Part shown: piece after piece, positions 54,941 to 64,000 of the stretch
Layout: each line of letters opens with the position of its first letter
Numbering within the stretch: the first letter of the stretch is position 1
Assembly: GCF_021730445.1 (NCBI RefSeq)
Contig: NZ_JADNRM010000012.1
Location: forward strand, 1,265 to 65,264
Reading direction: 5' to 3'
From: Phocaeicola faecalis
Lineage (GTDB): Bacteria > Bacteroidota > Bacteroidia > Bacteroidales > Bacteroidaceae
DNA: 64,000 nucleotides
Notes under the pieces: model-generated
What the model was told of the DNA's origin: nothing
The model's database searches: none
The model's input: only the letters and a program-made list of their open reading frames with translations
Translations under genes and position numbers: made by a program

Positions 54941-57900
54941 ATGGAAAAGAAATCTAATCGCTTCCATCTGTCGAGAAAGATGCTCACCGGAACAACTCTG
55001 TTTCTTGCATCTATGGGTATGGCTTCAGCCAGCCCGACTGACATCGGGCCTTCATTGCCCAAGTCTGACTTGATTGTCGCTTCTCCGCAACAATCTACAG
55101 TTACGGTTACCGGTATTATAGAAGACCAAATCGGTCCGGTTATCGGAGCCAGTGTGGTAGAAAAAGGAACAACCAATGGTACGATTACCGATATGGACGG
55201 TAAATTCACACTTAATGTTTCTCCTAAATCCACACTAGTCATTACTTATATCGGATATGTAGAACAGCAAATCCCGGTAGGTAGTCAACGAAACTTCAAA
55301 ATCATGATGAAAGAGGATACTCAGACATTGGATGAAGTGGTCGTAGTGGGGTATGGTACGCAAAAAAAAGTCAATCTGACAGGTTCCGTATCTACTATCA
55401 ATGTCAGTGAAATGGCCGAAAGCCGCCCTATTACCAATGTATCGCAAGCCTTGGCAGGTATGGCAGCCGGTGTGACTGTAAGCTCCAGCAGCAACCAGCC
55501 GGGTAATGACAACGCTGATATCAAAGTACGTGGCCAAGGTACCTTGAACTCTTCTTCACCCCTTATTATCATTGATGGCGTAGAAGCCGGTATCAATACT
55601 GTAAACCCACAAGATATCGAAACTATGACCGTATTAAAAGATGCCGCATCAGCTTCTATCTATGGGTCACGTGCTGCAAACGGTGTAATCCTTATCACAA
55701 CCAAACAAGGTAAGACCGGCTCTATCAAGTTGGAATATAATGGATATGTATCATTTGCTTCTATTCGCCAGACTCTAGAACCGGTTTCGAACTATGCCGA
55801 CTACATGGAGTTAATCAATGAAGGCTATAAGAACAGCGGTTTGGGCGAAGACCACGCTGTATTCAGCCAAGAAAGTATCGATGCATGGCGTAACGATGCC
55901 GGACGCAATCCTCTGAAGTATCCGAATACAAACTGGATTGAAGAAACATTCAAGCCCTCAACAGCAACAAACCATGTGGTATCAATGAGTGGCGGTAGCG
56001 AGAAAATCCGTTTTTACAGCTCATTTGGATACAGCGATAGCCCGGGGGTTATGCCCAATTCAGGATATACCAAATATAGCGGACGTTTAAACCTAGACGC
56101 TGATGTAAAATCATGGTTGAAATTGGGCATGCAGCTAAATGGATATGTCTCCGACATGGGACCTGCCGGTAAATACACTTCTTCGGGTACTGTTGTAGAT
56201 GATATCTTTACTTATGCATCTGCCACCACTCCGGGTATGGTGTTCGAAGCCCCGGACGGACGCCTTGGTGCAATGAATAATCCGGAAGATGATGCTCAAT
56301 GTGCTGTGAACAATCCTATTGCGCGCGCCAAGAGAATCAGTGGAAATATCCGCAAAAACAACATCCGTGCACGGTTTGTCGGAACATTGACCCCGATGGA
56401 AGGTCTTTCAGTGACTGCATCGTATTCATACGAGTTATTGGATGAAAATCGCGAACGCAAACCGGTATTTCTCGACCAATGGAACTTCCAGACAGAGACT
56501 GTGACTTATTCAAACAAAGGGAAAACCAATATCATGAACTACGACGGCAAAGTGGAACGTTACTTTAATGATGTAGTTTTGCGCTATGATAATAAATTCT
56601 TTAATGACAAACTGGCCTTGAATTTCATGGCAGGTGCAAGCCAGGAGCTTTATCGTTCAAAAAGCTTCAGTGCGACCAAGTATGACCTGATTGATTTAGG
56701 TCTGGATGTTATCAACGGGGCAACCGGAGAAGCAAGTGCTTCGGGCAGCAAGACCGAATGGGCCATGCATTCTTATTTCGGACGTATCAACCTTAACTGG
56801 GCAGACAAGTACTTGGTTGAGTTTAACCTTCGTGCCGATGCTTCTTCACGCTTTCTACCTGGCAAACGTTGGGGATACTTCCCTTCAGGTTCTGCCGCCT
56901 GGCGCATAGACCAAGAGTCTTTTATGGAAGGATTAGTCAACAAAGGTTTAAGCAGCTTAAAATTCCGTGTTTCTTACGGAGCATTGGGAAACAACTCTGT
57001 AGGCAACTATGATGCTTTGTCACTTTATTCTAATAAAGACAATACCTCTTCCAAGAACATACTAAATTATGTTTTAAACAATGCCTTAGCAACCGGTCTC
57101 GCACAGGCTGTTATCGCCAATCCGGAATTGACTTGGGAAACAACAAAAGTTGCTGACATAGGTCTCGATTTCGGTTTCTTCGGCAACCGTTTGACAGGTA
57201 CTATCGATTACTTTAACAAACGTACGACCGGCATCTTGATTAACCTTCCCGCACCCGACGTACACGGTATCGCATCTATTCCTAAGGTGAACAGTGCAAC
57301 CGTTACCAATCAAGGTTTTGAATTTACCGCCGGATGGCAAGATCAAATAAAAGACTTTACTTACGGTGTAAATGCCAACTTTACTTATGTAACCAATAAG
57401 GTTAACAAGTTCAAGGGAAAAGGTGAAGGCGGTAAGTCTATCAGTGGTGCCAACCTGATTTGGGAAGGTCATGCCATCAATTCGCAATACTTATTGCGTG
57501 TAGACCGCCTGCTTCAAACAGACGAAGACATGAAAATTGTTCAGCAAATGATTGACAATGCACCGATAGACCCTGCCACCGGAAAGCAAGTAAATCCATT
57601 CGCAGCATTCGGTACTCCGCAGAAAGGCGATTTACTGTATAGAGACGTAAGCGGTCCAGACGGCATACCCGATGGCATCATCAATAACTATGATAAAGAA
57701 ATTGTAAGCGACGGACCTAACCCCAAATATCTGTTCGGTCTGAACCTGAATGCTGCATGGAAAGGATTTGACTTGTCTATATTGATGCAAGGCTCACTCG
57801 GAGCAAAAGTCTACTGGCAGGAATTGGCTTACAATACCCCAACTGTACGCAAAGGCTATCAGATTAATAAGGAAGTTGCCGACGGACGTTGGTATGAAGG

Positions 57901-58195
57901 AAGAACCGATGCCAGCTATCCTCGCCTAGTGGAATACAACAGCTCGAAGTTAAACCAACAGCAAAGTGATTTCTACCTACAGAACAAGAATTTCTTGAAA
58001 ATACGTAATATCCAGTTGGGTTACACACTTCCGAAGGCATGGACCAATGCATGCCAGATTGAAAGGGTCCGTTTATACGGCAGTTTGGAAAACTTCTTCA
58101 CCTTCACCAGCTATAAGGGCTTCGACCCCGAGGTAGACGGCATGAAGTATCCGTCAATGAAACAGGCCGTCATTGGTCTTAATGTAACCTTTTAA
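54941..58195 (+). CDS. SusC/RagA-family TonB-dependent transporter, HTCS locus
   Basis: The product has 1084 residues. The N-terminus is unusually long before the signal hydrophobic core (MEKKSNRFHLSRKMLTGTTL). A carboxypeptidase-like domain follows (VTGIIEDQIGPVIGASVVEK), then the TonB box TLDEVVVVGYGTQKKVNLTG, a plug with PLIIIDGVEAGINTVNPQDI and SIYGSRAANGVILITTKQGK, and the beta-barrel ending AVIGLNVTF. It imports oligosaccharides across the outer membrane. The linked lyase and GH88 suggest a uronic-acid-containing polymer. It is transcribed after the HTCS gene and followed by susD after 14 bp. Confidence 0.95.
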   Translation: MEKKSNRFHLSRKMLTGTTLFLASMGMASASPTDIGPSLPKSDLIVASPQQSTVTVTGIIEDQIGPVIGASVVEKGTTNGTITDMDGKFTLNVSPKSTLVITYIGYVEQQIPVGSQRNFKIMMKEDTQTLDEVVVVGYGTQKKVNLTGSVSTINVSEMAESRPITNVSQALAGMAAGVTVSSSSNQPGNDNADIKVRGQGTLNSSSPLIIIDGVEAGINTVNPQDIETMTVLKDAASASIYGSRAANGVILITTKQGKTGSIKLEYNGYVSFASIRQTLEPVSNYADYMELINEGYKNSGLGEDHAVFSQESIDAWRNDAGRNPLKYPNTNWIEETFKPSTATNHVVSMSGGSEKIRFYSSFGYSDSPGVMPNSGYTKYSGRLNLDADVKSWLKLGMQLNGYVSDMGPAGKYTSSGTVVDDIFTYASATTPGMVFEAPDGRLGAMNNPEDDAQCAVNNPIARAKRISGNIRKNNIRARFVGTLTPMEGLSVTASYSYELLDENRERKPVFLDQWNFQTETVTYSNKGKTNIMNYDGKVERYFNDVVLRYDNKFFNDKLALNFMAGASQELYRSKSFSATKYDLIDLGLDVINGATGEASASGSKTEWAMHSYFGRINLNWADKYLVEFNLRADASSRFLPGKRWGYFPSGSAAWRIDQESFMEGLVNKGLSSLKFRVSYGALGNNSVGNYDALSLYSNKDNTSSKNILNYVLNNALATGLAQAVIANPELTWETTKVADIGLDFGFFGNRLTGTIDYFNKRTTGILINLPAPDVHGIASIPKVNSATVTNQGFEFTAGWQDQIKDFTYGVNANFTYVTNKVNKFKGKGEGGKSISGANLIWEGHAINSQYLLRVDRLLQTDEDMKIVQQMIDNAPIDPATGKQVNPFAAFGTPQKGDLLYRDVSGPDGIPDGIINNYDKEIVSDGPNPKYLFGLNLNAAWKGFDLSILMQGSLGAKVYWQELAYNTPTVRKGYQINKEVADGRWYEGRTDASYPRLVEYNSSKLNQQQSDFYLQNKNFLKIRNIQLGYTLPKAWTNACQIERVRLYGSLENFFTFTSYKGFDPEVDGMKYPSMKQAVIGLNVTF

Positions 58196-58209
58196 AACAG
58201 ATTAGCTTT

Positions 58210-59925
58210 ATGAAAAAATATAAATTATTCTCAGCACTTGCAACTGCCGCACTCATCTTTTTAAGCAGTTGTTATGACTTGGACAGGTATCCGGCCGACC
58301 AGATGAGTTCCGGTACTTTCTTCAAAACCCAAGCACACGCAGATCAGGCAATGATGGCTGTCTACAGCACCATGCAATATGACGATGTCTTCGGACTTCA
58401 GTTCGCAATGGACGGAATGGGAGGCATATCAATGGGATACGACCCACCTTCATTCCAAGTATTCCAAAGAGGAATCTATGATGTGAAAGAAGGCAAGGTA
58501 GCCAACAAATGGAAATATCTGTATGAGGGCATAGCACGTGCCAATATCGTTCTCCAAAATGTGGATAATTGTGAAATGAGTGAAGAACTGAAAGCACAAT
58601 ACAAAGGTGAAGCACGCTTTATGCGCGGATTGTTCTACTTTACTCTAATGGATTTTTTTGGAGGAGTTCCGGTCTATGACGAATCATTCATTGTGGCAGA
58701 TAACTTCAACAATATGAATCAACCAAGAGAATCTGCTGATAAAGTACGCGAATTCGTCATTGCCGACATGGACGCTGCCATTACTTCATTGCCTTTGAAA
58801 TGGGATGATACCAATAAAGGCCGTGCTACTTCGGGGGCTGCCATGGCTATGAAAGGCAAAGTTTTGCTTTTCAACAAACAATACAGCGATGCCGCCAAAT
58901 GTTTTGAGAATGTAATCAACAGCAAGCAATATGCCCTGTATGGCAACTACGCCAACTTATTCAAGCCGGGAGGCGATGAAAGCTCAGAAATGATTTTTGC
59001 TATTCAAAACATGGGTGGCGTAGGTACAGATTTGGGGATGCCTATGACATTCTATATGGGAAGCCGCGCCTCTTTCGGCAGCTGTTGGAACAATGTAATG
59101 GCAGCAACTGATTTCGTTGATTCTTATGAATGGAAGGACGGACGCCCGTTTGACTGGGATGAAGTAATACCGGGCTATAACGCCAATGATGCAGTAAAAG
59201 CCAAAACATTCCGTGCCAAGATGAATTCGGCCAAGACTAAAGTCGAAAGTTATCCTGAGACTAAAGACCAACTGATTGCCATGTATGCAGAGCGTGACCC
59301 ACGTATGGATTACTCCATCATTCTTCCTTATACAATGTATAAAGGATGGTATGCCAACAAGCCGATGGACAGTGAATATGTAGTTGCAGCAGGTGGTGTG
59401 AATGACGGTCATGGATATATCCGTGTCAACGGTAACTATGAGACCTATTTGTGGCGCAAATTTGTGGCCGAGTACAACATGGACGGAGGTATTAACAACC
59501 GTGCAGATACTCCCATCAACTTCCCGCTAATCCGTTATGCAGATGTACTGCTGATGTTGGCGGAATGCTACAATGAGATGAATGATCAAACAGGTGCCGT
59601 GAAACTTATTAACGAAGTGCGTGCACGCCCAAGTGTAAATATGCCGGGCATTAACAGCGGCCCCGAATGGTTGAAGGCTACTACGAAAGAAGAAGTATTC
59701 CAACGCATCAAGCACGAACGTGCCGTAGAATTGGCTGCCGAAGGACACAGTTTCAGCGATATGCGCCGCTGGGGATTGTTGGAATCTCTGAACGGACGCA
59801 AGGAAAAAGATATTACCGGCAAGGTACGTTACACCCGCGCTGTCAGTACACGTGATTACTTATGGCCTATTCCGGCGAGTGAAATAGAAAAGAACGGCAA
59901 GTTGGAACAGAACCCAAGCTGGTAA
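58210..59925 (+). CDS. SusD/RagB-family lipoprotein, HTCS locus
   Basis: The product has 571 residues with a lipoprotein signal ending LSSC. SusD features include the start QMSSGTFFKTQAHADQAMMA, KWKYLYEGIARANIVLQNV and FMRGLFYFTLMDFFGGVPVY, with YADVLLMLAECYNEMNDQTG and HERAVELAAEGHSFSDMRRW near the end. It binds the oligosaccharide above the SusC barrel. It starts 14 bp after susC. A 113-bp gap containing a hairpin separates it from the lyase gene. Confidence 0.95.
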   Translation: MKKYKLFSALATAALIFLSSCYDLDRYPADQMSSGTFFKTQAHADQAMMAVYSTMQYDDVFGLQFAMDGMGGISMGYDPPSFQVFQRGIYDVKEGKVANKWKYLYEGIARANIVLQNVDNCEMSEELKAQYKGEARFMRGLFYFTLMDFFGGVPVYDESFIVADNFNNMNQPRESADKVREFVIADMDAAITSLPLKWDDTNKGRATSGAAMAMKGKVLLFNKQYSDAAKCFENVINSKQYALYGNYANLFKPGGDESSEMIFAIQNMGGVGTDLGMPMTFYMGSRASFGSCWNNVMAATDFVDSYEWKDGRPFDWDEVIPGYNANDAVKAKTFRAKMNSAKTKVESYPETKDQLIAMYAERDPRMDYSIILPYTMYKGWYANKPMDSEYVVAAGGVNDGHGYIRVNGNYETYLWRKFVAEYNMDGGINNRADTPINFPLIRYADVLLMLAECYNEMNDQTGAVKLINEVRARPSVNMPGINSGPEWLKATTKEEVFQRIKHERAVELAAEGHSFSDMRRWGLLESLNGRKEKDITGKVRYTRAVSTRDYLWPIPASEIEKNGKLEQNPSW

Positions 59926-59975
59926 TAGCTGCATAAGTTTCACAATAGGTAAATAATACACTGATTATTATAAAT

Positions 59976-60022
59976 AGTCACTTCGGGCGACGGCCCTCTT
60001 CGGCCTGTTCCCCGAAGTGACT
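59976..60022 (+). terminator. Hairpin between susD and the lyase gene
   Basis: A 12-bp perfect stem (59976-59987 with 60011-60022; arm AGTCACTTCGGG) encloses an internal GGCC/GGCC hairpin. The following TTCTTATTT is a weak T tract. It is a partial terminator that would lower expression of the distal enzyme genes relative to susCD. Confidence 0.6.
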
Positions 60023-60038
60023 TCTTATTTCGGGAGAT

Positions 60039-61967
60039 ATGAAAAAAATTACAATTTTATATTTTATATTACTGGCCGCAGTGCAACTGAACGCGTATGA
60101 GAAACGCGATTTGCTACAGCATGCAGCAGACCTCGCCAAAATAAAAGAGGCATTGGTGATGGAACAAAAGTGGGTGCCTTATCCTGATTATACCGACCGC
60201 AACGGCTGGAATCAATTTTTGGGAGAATACAAAGAAGGCATCATCAGACAAGGGGAAAAATACTTGAATTTTGATTGGAAGGTGGTGAGAGCCACCGATT
60301 ATATGGAATACGAACGTTCGGGAAACCGCCGTATCATGGAAGACCCGCTAGGTGCCAACAACACAGCCATAGGTGCGCTGGTACTAGCAGAAATGGCAGA
60401 AGGGAAAGGACGTTTTATCGATGAGATTATTAACGGTGTGCTGCAAGCCTGCGAAATGACTTCATGGTCACTTTCGGCACATCTAGCCTCAGCACAGCAC
60501 ACGCACCGTGCTTTCCCTGACTTTCGCGAAGACATTATGGATCTTGTATCGGGCAATATGTCACAGATGTTATCCTGGACTTACCATTTTCTACATAAAG
60601 AATTCGATAAGACAGACCCGGCTATTTCTCTCCGTCTGCGCCACGAATTGCAAAAGCGTGAACTCGATCCCTATATGCAACGAAGTGATTTCTGGTGGAT
60701 GGCTTTCGACTATAAACCGGGAACGCTCGTCAATAACTGGAATCCATGGTGTAACTTCAATGCCCTGAATTGTTTCTTATTATTGGAGAATGACCGTGAT
60801 AAACTGGCTAAAGCAGTATTGCGCACCATGATATCAACTGACAAATTCCTGAATTATGTAAAAGCTGACGGTGCCTGCGAGGAAGGACCCTCATACTGGG
60901 GCCATGCCGCCGGAAAGTTATATGACTATCTGCAAATATTATCACTAGGCACCGGAGGTAAAATCTCCATTTTCAATCAGCCGCAAATTCGTTATATGGG
61001 TGAATATATCGTGCGCTCCTATATAGGCAATGGTTGGGTAGTAAACTTTGCCGATGCCTCTGCGCGTGGCGGCGGTGACGTAGCTTTGATTTACCGCTAT
61101 GGTGTGGCAGTAAACAGCAACATGATGAAAGGGTATGCTGCCGAAAAGAATCAGGAGAAACCGGTAAAACCTGCCACCAACTGGCTTGATATGTTCCGCG
61201 GGCTGGAAACGCTACGTTTCATGCCTCAGTTGAAAGAAGAAAAGGCAACTTATAAGGTTCCTGCCTATACTTGGTATCCAGAAACAGAGTTCTGCTATTT
61301 GAGCAACAAGAACGGTTTTTTTGTTGCCGCTAAAGGAGGATATAACAATGAAAGCCATAATCATAATGATGCAGGTACATTCTCGCTTTATCTGAACACG
61401 ACTCCCATCTTGATTGATGCCGGAGTAGGAACATATACACGCCAGACATTCAGCAGCGAGCGTTATTCCATCTGGACTATGCAAAGCAACTATCACAACT
61501 TGCCTGTGATAAATGGTGTTCCCCAAAAGTTTGGAAGTGAGTATAAAGCCACAGATGTAAAAGCGAATTCCGGACAACAAACCTTCTCTGCCAATATTGC
61601 TACAGCATATCCTGCCGAAGCCGGTGTGGAGAAATGGATACGCGCTTATTATCTGGAGAAAAATAAACTGAAGATAGAAGACAAGTTCACACTGAAAGAA
61701 ACAACAGCTCCCAATCAAATCAATTTCCTTACTTGGGGAAAAGTAGATATCTCACAACCCGGAACCGTCATCATTAAAGTGAATGACGAAAAGGTATGTT
61801 TGGACTATGATAAAAATATGTTTGACGCAACAATCGAAACAATACAGTTGAAAGACACCAGACTGTCCAACGTATGGGGCCCGGAAATCTATCGTGTTTC
61901 TTTGCAAGCGCAGAAAATGCAGTATTCGGGAACTTACGTTTATAATATAACAAAACTTAAAAACTAA
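60039..61967 (+). CDS. Heparinase II/III-like polysaccharide lyase
   Basis: The product has 642 residues with a type I signal peptide (ending LNAYE). The N-terminal two-thirds is an alpha/alpha-toroid type region (KWVPYPDYTDRNGWNQFL, ACEEGPSYWGHAAGKLYDYL). Near residues 437-450 the motif NNESHNHNDAGTFSLYLNTT matches the conserved heparinase II/III-like beta-sandwich block, with its His and Asp metal/active-site residues. Lyases of this fold depolymerise uronate polysaccharides by beta-elimination. The CAZy subfamily and the substrate (glycosaminoglycan, gellan-like or other) cannot be told from sequence by eye. GH88, 7 bp downstream, would act on the unsaturated product. Confidence 0.83.
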   Translation: MKKITILYFILLAAVQLNAYEKRDLLQHAADLAKIKEALVMEQKWVPYPDYTDRNGWNQFLGEYKEGIIRQGEKYLNFDWKVVRATDYMEYERSGNRRIMEDPLGANNTAIGALVLAEMAEGKGRFIDEIINGVLQACEMTSWSLSAHLASAQHTHRAFPDFREDIMDLVSGNMSQMLSWTYHFLHKEFDKTDPAISLRLRHELQKRELDPYMQRSDFWWMAFDYKPGTLVNNWNPWCNFNALNCFLLLENDRDKLAKAVLRTMISTDKFLNYVKADGACEEGPSYWGHAAGKLYDYLQILSLGTGGKISIFNQPQIRYMGEYIVRSYIGNGWVVNFADASARGGGDVALIYRYGVAVNSNMMKGYAAEKNQEKPVKPATNWLDMFRGLETLRFMPQLKEEKATYKVPAYTWYPETEFCYLSNKNGFFVAAKGGYNNESHNHNDAGTFSLYLNTTPILIDAGVGTYTRQTFSSERYSIWTMQSNYHNLPVINGVPQKFGSEYKATDVKANSGQQTFSANIATAYPAEAGVEKWIRAYYLEKNKLKIEDKFTLKETTAPNQINFLTWGKVDISQPGTVIIKVNDEKVCLDYDKNMFDATIETIQLKDTRLSNVWGPEIYRVSLQAQKMQYSGTYVYNITKLKN

Positions 61968-61974
61968 TTCTGTC

Positions 61975-63192
61975 ATGAAGAAATATTTAATAGCCTTTAC
62001 TTGTTCGGCACTGCTGGCAGCCTGCACAGGTGCCCCAAAACAAGAATCCACCACAAACGGATTCATAGAAGACAACATCACTTTTGCACGTGAGCAACTG
62101 GGCAAAGAAATCGGTGTGATTGAAGCCAGCGGAAAGTGCCTTAATCCTGTAACTTTAAAACCAGACAGCACCGTATTTTATTGTGATTACACTGACTGGC
62201 GAAGTGGATTCTTTCCCGGTTCCATCTGGTATCTGTATGAACTAAGCGGAGACTCCACCTTGCTACCTTTGGCTACCAAATACACCAATGCCATAGAAGA
62301 CACCAAAAATCTAACCTGGCACCATGACGTAGGCTTTATGGTTAATTGCAGTTTCGGCAACGGCCTCCGACTGGCTCACATCCCCGGATATAAAGAAGTG
62401 ATGATTCAAACCGCTCGTTCATTGTCTACCCGCTTCCGCCCTGTACCGGGCGTTATCCAGTCATGGGACGCAACAAGAGGATGGCAGGCTGAACGAGGCT
62501 GGGAGTGTCCGGTAATTATTGATAATATGATGAATCTGGAATTATTGTTTGAAGCGACAAAGCTATCAGGCGATTCAACTTTCTACCATATTGCAGTCAG
62601 CCATGCCGACCGCACCATGCAAGAGCATTTCCGCGCCGACGGAAGTTGTTATCATGTGATAGACTACAGCCTAAATGACAATAGCGTACGCCATCGGCAA
62701 ACGGCGCAAGGATATGCCGACGAATCTACCTGGAGCCGCGGACAAGCTTGGGCCATCTATGGTTATACGGTTTGCTATCGCGAAACAGGCGACCGCAAAT
62801 ATATGGAGCAGGCCCTGAAGACCTTTAATATGATGAAAAACCATCCACGTATGCCTGAAGACTTCATTCCATATTGGGACATGGATGCCCCCAATATTCC
62901 CAATGAGCCGCGCGATGCCTCCAGTGCTGCCTGTATCGCTTCTGCACTTTATGAAATCAGCACTATGGATGTAAAAAATGCGGAAGAATATAAAGAATAT
63001 GCCGACGGCATTATGAAGTCGCTGGCATCTCCCGCTTATCGGGCTGAGCCGGGCAAAAACGGCAATTTCCTGTTAATGCACTCGGTAGGAAGTATCCCTC
63101 ACAATCAAGAGATTGATGTTCCGCTGAATTATGCCGATTATTATTTCATGGAAGCCCTAAAACGGAAACATGATATTGAAAATAAACGGTAA
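61975..63192 (+). CDS. GH88 unsaturated glucuronyl hydrolase
   Basis: The product has 405 residues with a lipoprotein signal ending LAAC. The GH88 pattern is present: DWRSGFFPGSIWYLYELSGD, then TWHHDVGFMVNCSFG with the catalytic-type Asp in HHDVGF, CPVIIDNMMNLELLFEATKL with the second conserved Asp, and ADESTWSRGQAWAIYGYTV. These enzymes release the unsaturated uronic acid from lyase-made oligosaccharides. It follows the lyase gene by 7 bp and closes the operon. The nearby PL suggests a glycosaminoglycan-like or other glucuronate-containing substrate. Confidence 0.92.
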   Translation: MKKYLIAFTCSALLAACTGAPKQESTTNGFIEDNITFAREQLGKEIGVIEASGKCLNPVTLKPDSTVFYCDYTDWRSGFFPGSIWYLYELSGDSTLLPLATKYTNAIEDTKNLTWHHDVGFMVNCSFGNGLRLAHIPGYKEVMIQTARSLSTRFRPVPGVIQSWDATRGWQAERGWECPVIIDNMMNLELLFEATKLSGDSTFYHIAVSHADRTMQEHFRADGSCYHVIDYSLNDNSVRHRQTAQGYADESTWSRGQAWAIYGYTVCYRETGDRKYMEQALKTFNMMKNHPRMPEDFIPYWDMDAPNIPNEPRDASSAACIASALYEISTMDVKNAEEYKEYADGIMKSLASPAYRAEPGKNGNFLLMHSVGSIPHNQEIDVPLNYADYYFMEALKRKHDIENKR

Positions 63193-63215
63193 CAAGCCGC
63201 ACATATCATCCTATA

Positions 63216-63244
63216 CTGCAGGGGCAGACATTCTGTCCCTACAG
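63216..63244. repeat. 13-bp-stem hairpin overlapping the aldolase stop codon
   Basis: CTGCAGGGGCAGA (63216-63228) pairs with TCTGTCCCTACAG (63232-63244) around CAT, with two wobble positions. The right arm contains the stop codon of the minus-strand aldolase gene (63239-63241). It lacks a T run on either side, so it may be a dispersed repeat or a weak shared 3' end structure. Confidence 0.6.
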
Positions 63245-64000
63245 TAACTTAATACGTTCAATAAGTAAATCAATATCTTCGTCTGTCGTGTCCCAAGAAG
63301 TGACAAGGCGCATTTCGTTCTTAGCATCATTCCAAAAATAGAAATGATAAAACTCCTGCAGTTTATCCTCTTTTTCGCGAGGCATAATGAAGAATAACTG
63401 ATTGCTTTCTACCGGTTGGGTAAACGTCACATCCGGCATGGCTTGCAAAGCCTCAGCAAGTTTTGCAGCCATTTCATTGGCGTGCCGGGCACATCGCAAC
63501 CACAGGTTATCAGTCAGGAAAGCAGTAAATTGGCAAGATATATAGCGCATCTTACTTGCCAGTTGGCAAGCCTGCTTGCGGGCGTAGCGAGCTTCTTTCA
63601 TCAAATCCGGATTGAAAACCACTACACATTCAGCTCCCATCAAGCCGTTCTTTGTTCCACCCAAAGTCAAGGTATCTACTCCGCATGCTCCCGAAACTTC
63701 ATCCAAGCTGACTCCCAATGCTGCCGCAGCATTGGAGATGCGCGCACCGTCCATGTGCAGCAACAAACCGTGTTCGTGTGCAAACGTTGTCAAAGCGCGT
63801 ACTTCGGCTGGAGTATAAACAGTGCCGAGTTCTGTGCATTGGCTGATATAGACCGCTCCCGGTTGAGAGTGATGCTCCACACCAAAGTTTATCATATAAG
63901 GTTTCAGGAGTTCCGGTGTCAGCTTTCCGTCAGGAGTAGGGATTGTGCGCATGAAACATCCGGTAGCCTTGCTTGGTGCTCCACATTCGTCTACTGCTAT
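63239..64000 (-). CDS. Low-specificity L-threonine aldolase-like enzyme (partial)
   Basis: The frame is open to the right edge, so the N-terminus is missing. The visible 253 residues match the fold-type I PLP family of threonine aldolases. Segment IAVDECGAPSKATGCFMRTI near the cut end is typical, LLLHMDGARISNAAAALG carries the PLP-contacting Asp, and TLTLGGTKNGLMGAECVV holds the PLP lysine. It cleaves threonine or allo-threonine to glycine and acetaldehyde. It is convergent with the GH88 gene. Confidence 0.88.
   Translation of the reverse strand: MAVDECGAPSKATGCFMRTIPTPDGKLTPELLKPYMINFGVEHHSQPGAVYISQCTELGTVYTPAEVRALTTFAHEHGLLLHMDGARISNAAAALGVSLDEVSGACGVDTLTLGGTKNGLMGAECVVVFNPDLMKEARYARKQACQLASKMRYISCQFTAFLTDNLWLRCARHANEMAAKLAEALQAMPDVTFTQPVESNQLFFIMPREKEDKLQEFYHFYFWNDAKNEMRLVTSWDTTDEDIDLLIERIKLL

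Overview
The window looks like chromosome of a gut Bacteroidales species of the Bacteroides/Phocaeicola group, most like P. vulgatus or P. dorei (inferred from content; no search was possible). Signs of this are paired SusC/SusD operons, a hybrid two-component regulator, many TAnnTTTGy -7 promoter elements, a MurF-alanine racemase fusion, an eleven-gene nuo operon without nuoEFG, and acid-rich surface lipoprotein signals. No rRNA, tRNA, CRISPR array or insertion sequence was recognised.

Layout. 1-498: 3' end of a VirE/VapE-like gene. 633-2150: secreted TlpA-like thioredoxin protein. 2499-6163 (minus): large surface lipoprotein and AraC-type regulator, module A, with a candidate invertible promoter at 6229-6441. 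6749-17333 (minus): pectin utilisation locus with PL1 lyase, glycan-binding lipoprotein, SusD, SusC, CE8 pectinesterase and GH105 hydrolase. 17623-21722 (plus): GatC-like permease, exported KduI and ExuT-like transporter, which would handle uronate products. 21834-31090 (minus): degenerate M48 protein, Dna2-like nuclease-helicase, small secreted protein, MurF-Alr and GSCFA protein. 31183-36387 (plus): dxs, trkA, trkH and a small secreted protein. 36495-46240 (plus): nuoA, B, CD, H-N. 46241-46896: terminators and repeats. 46897-50035 (minus): module B, a second lipoprotein/AraC pair, with its own candidate invertible promoter at 50122-50340. 50658-63192 (plus): HTCS regulator, SusC, SusD, heparinase-II/III-like lyase and GH88, a second polysaccharide utilisation locus. 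63239-64000 (minus): partial threonine aldolase.

The most interesting system is the duplicated module A/B. Each has an AraC-type gene followed by a surface lipoprotein gene, and each is preceded by two copies of a palindromic site (core ATCTCTTAGTAAGAGAT) in inverted orientation, 176 or 188 bp apart. A Bacteroides-type -7 element sits just inside the distal site and points away from the regulator. I read both as phase-variable promoters in the OFF orientation. A 96-bp stretch spanning the AraC/lipoprotein junction is identical in the two modules although the two AraC genes end in different frames, which suggests recombination between modules. In module B the element currently faces the HTCS gene.

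In the pectin locus, GH105 and CE8 lie upstream of SusC-SusD, and PL1 follows an intra-operon terminator. The divergent permease-KduI operon shares the intergenic region with GH105, where a 21-bp-spaced direct repeat is a candidate operator. KduI has a signal peptide and intact metal ligands, so 5-keto-4-deoxyuronate may be isomerised in the periplasm and imported by a PTS-type EIIC homologue that has no PTS partner genes nearby.
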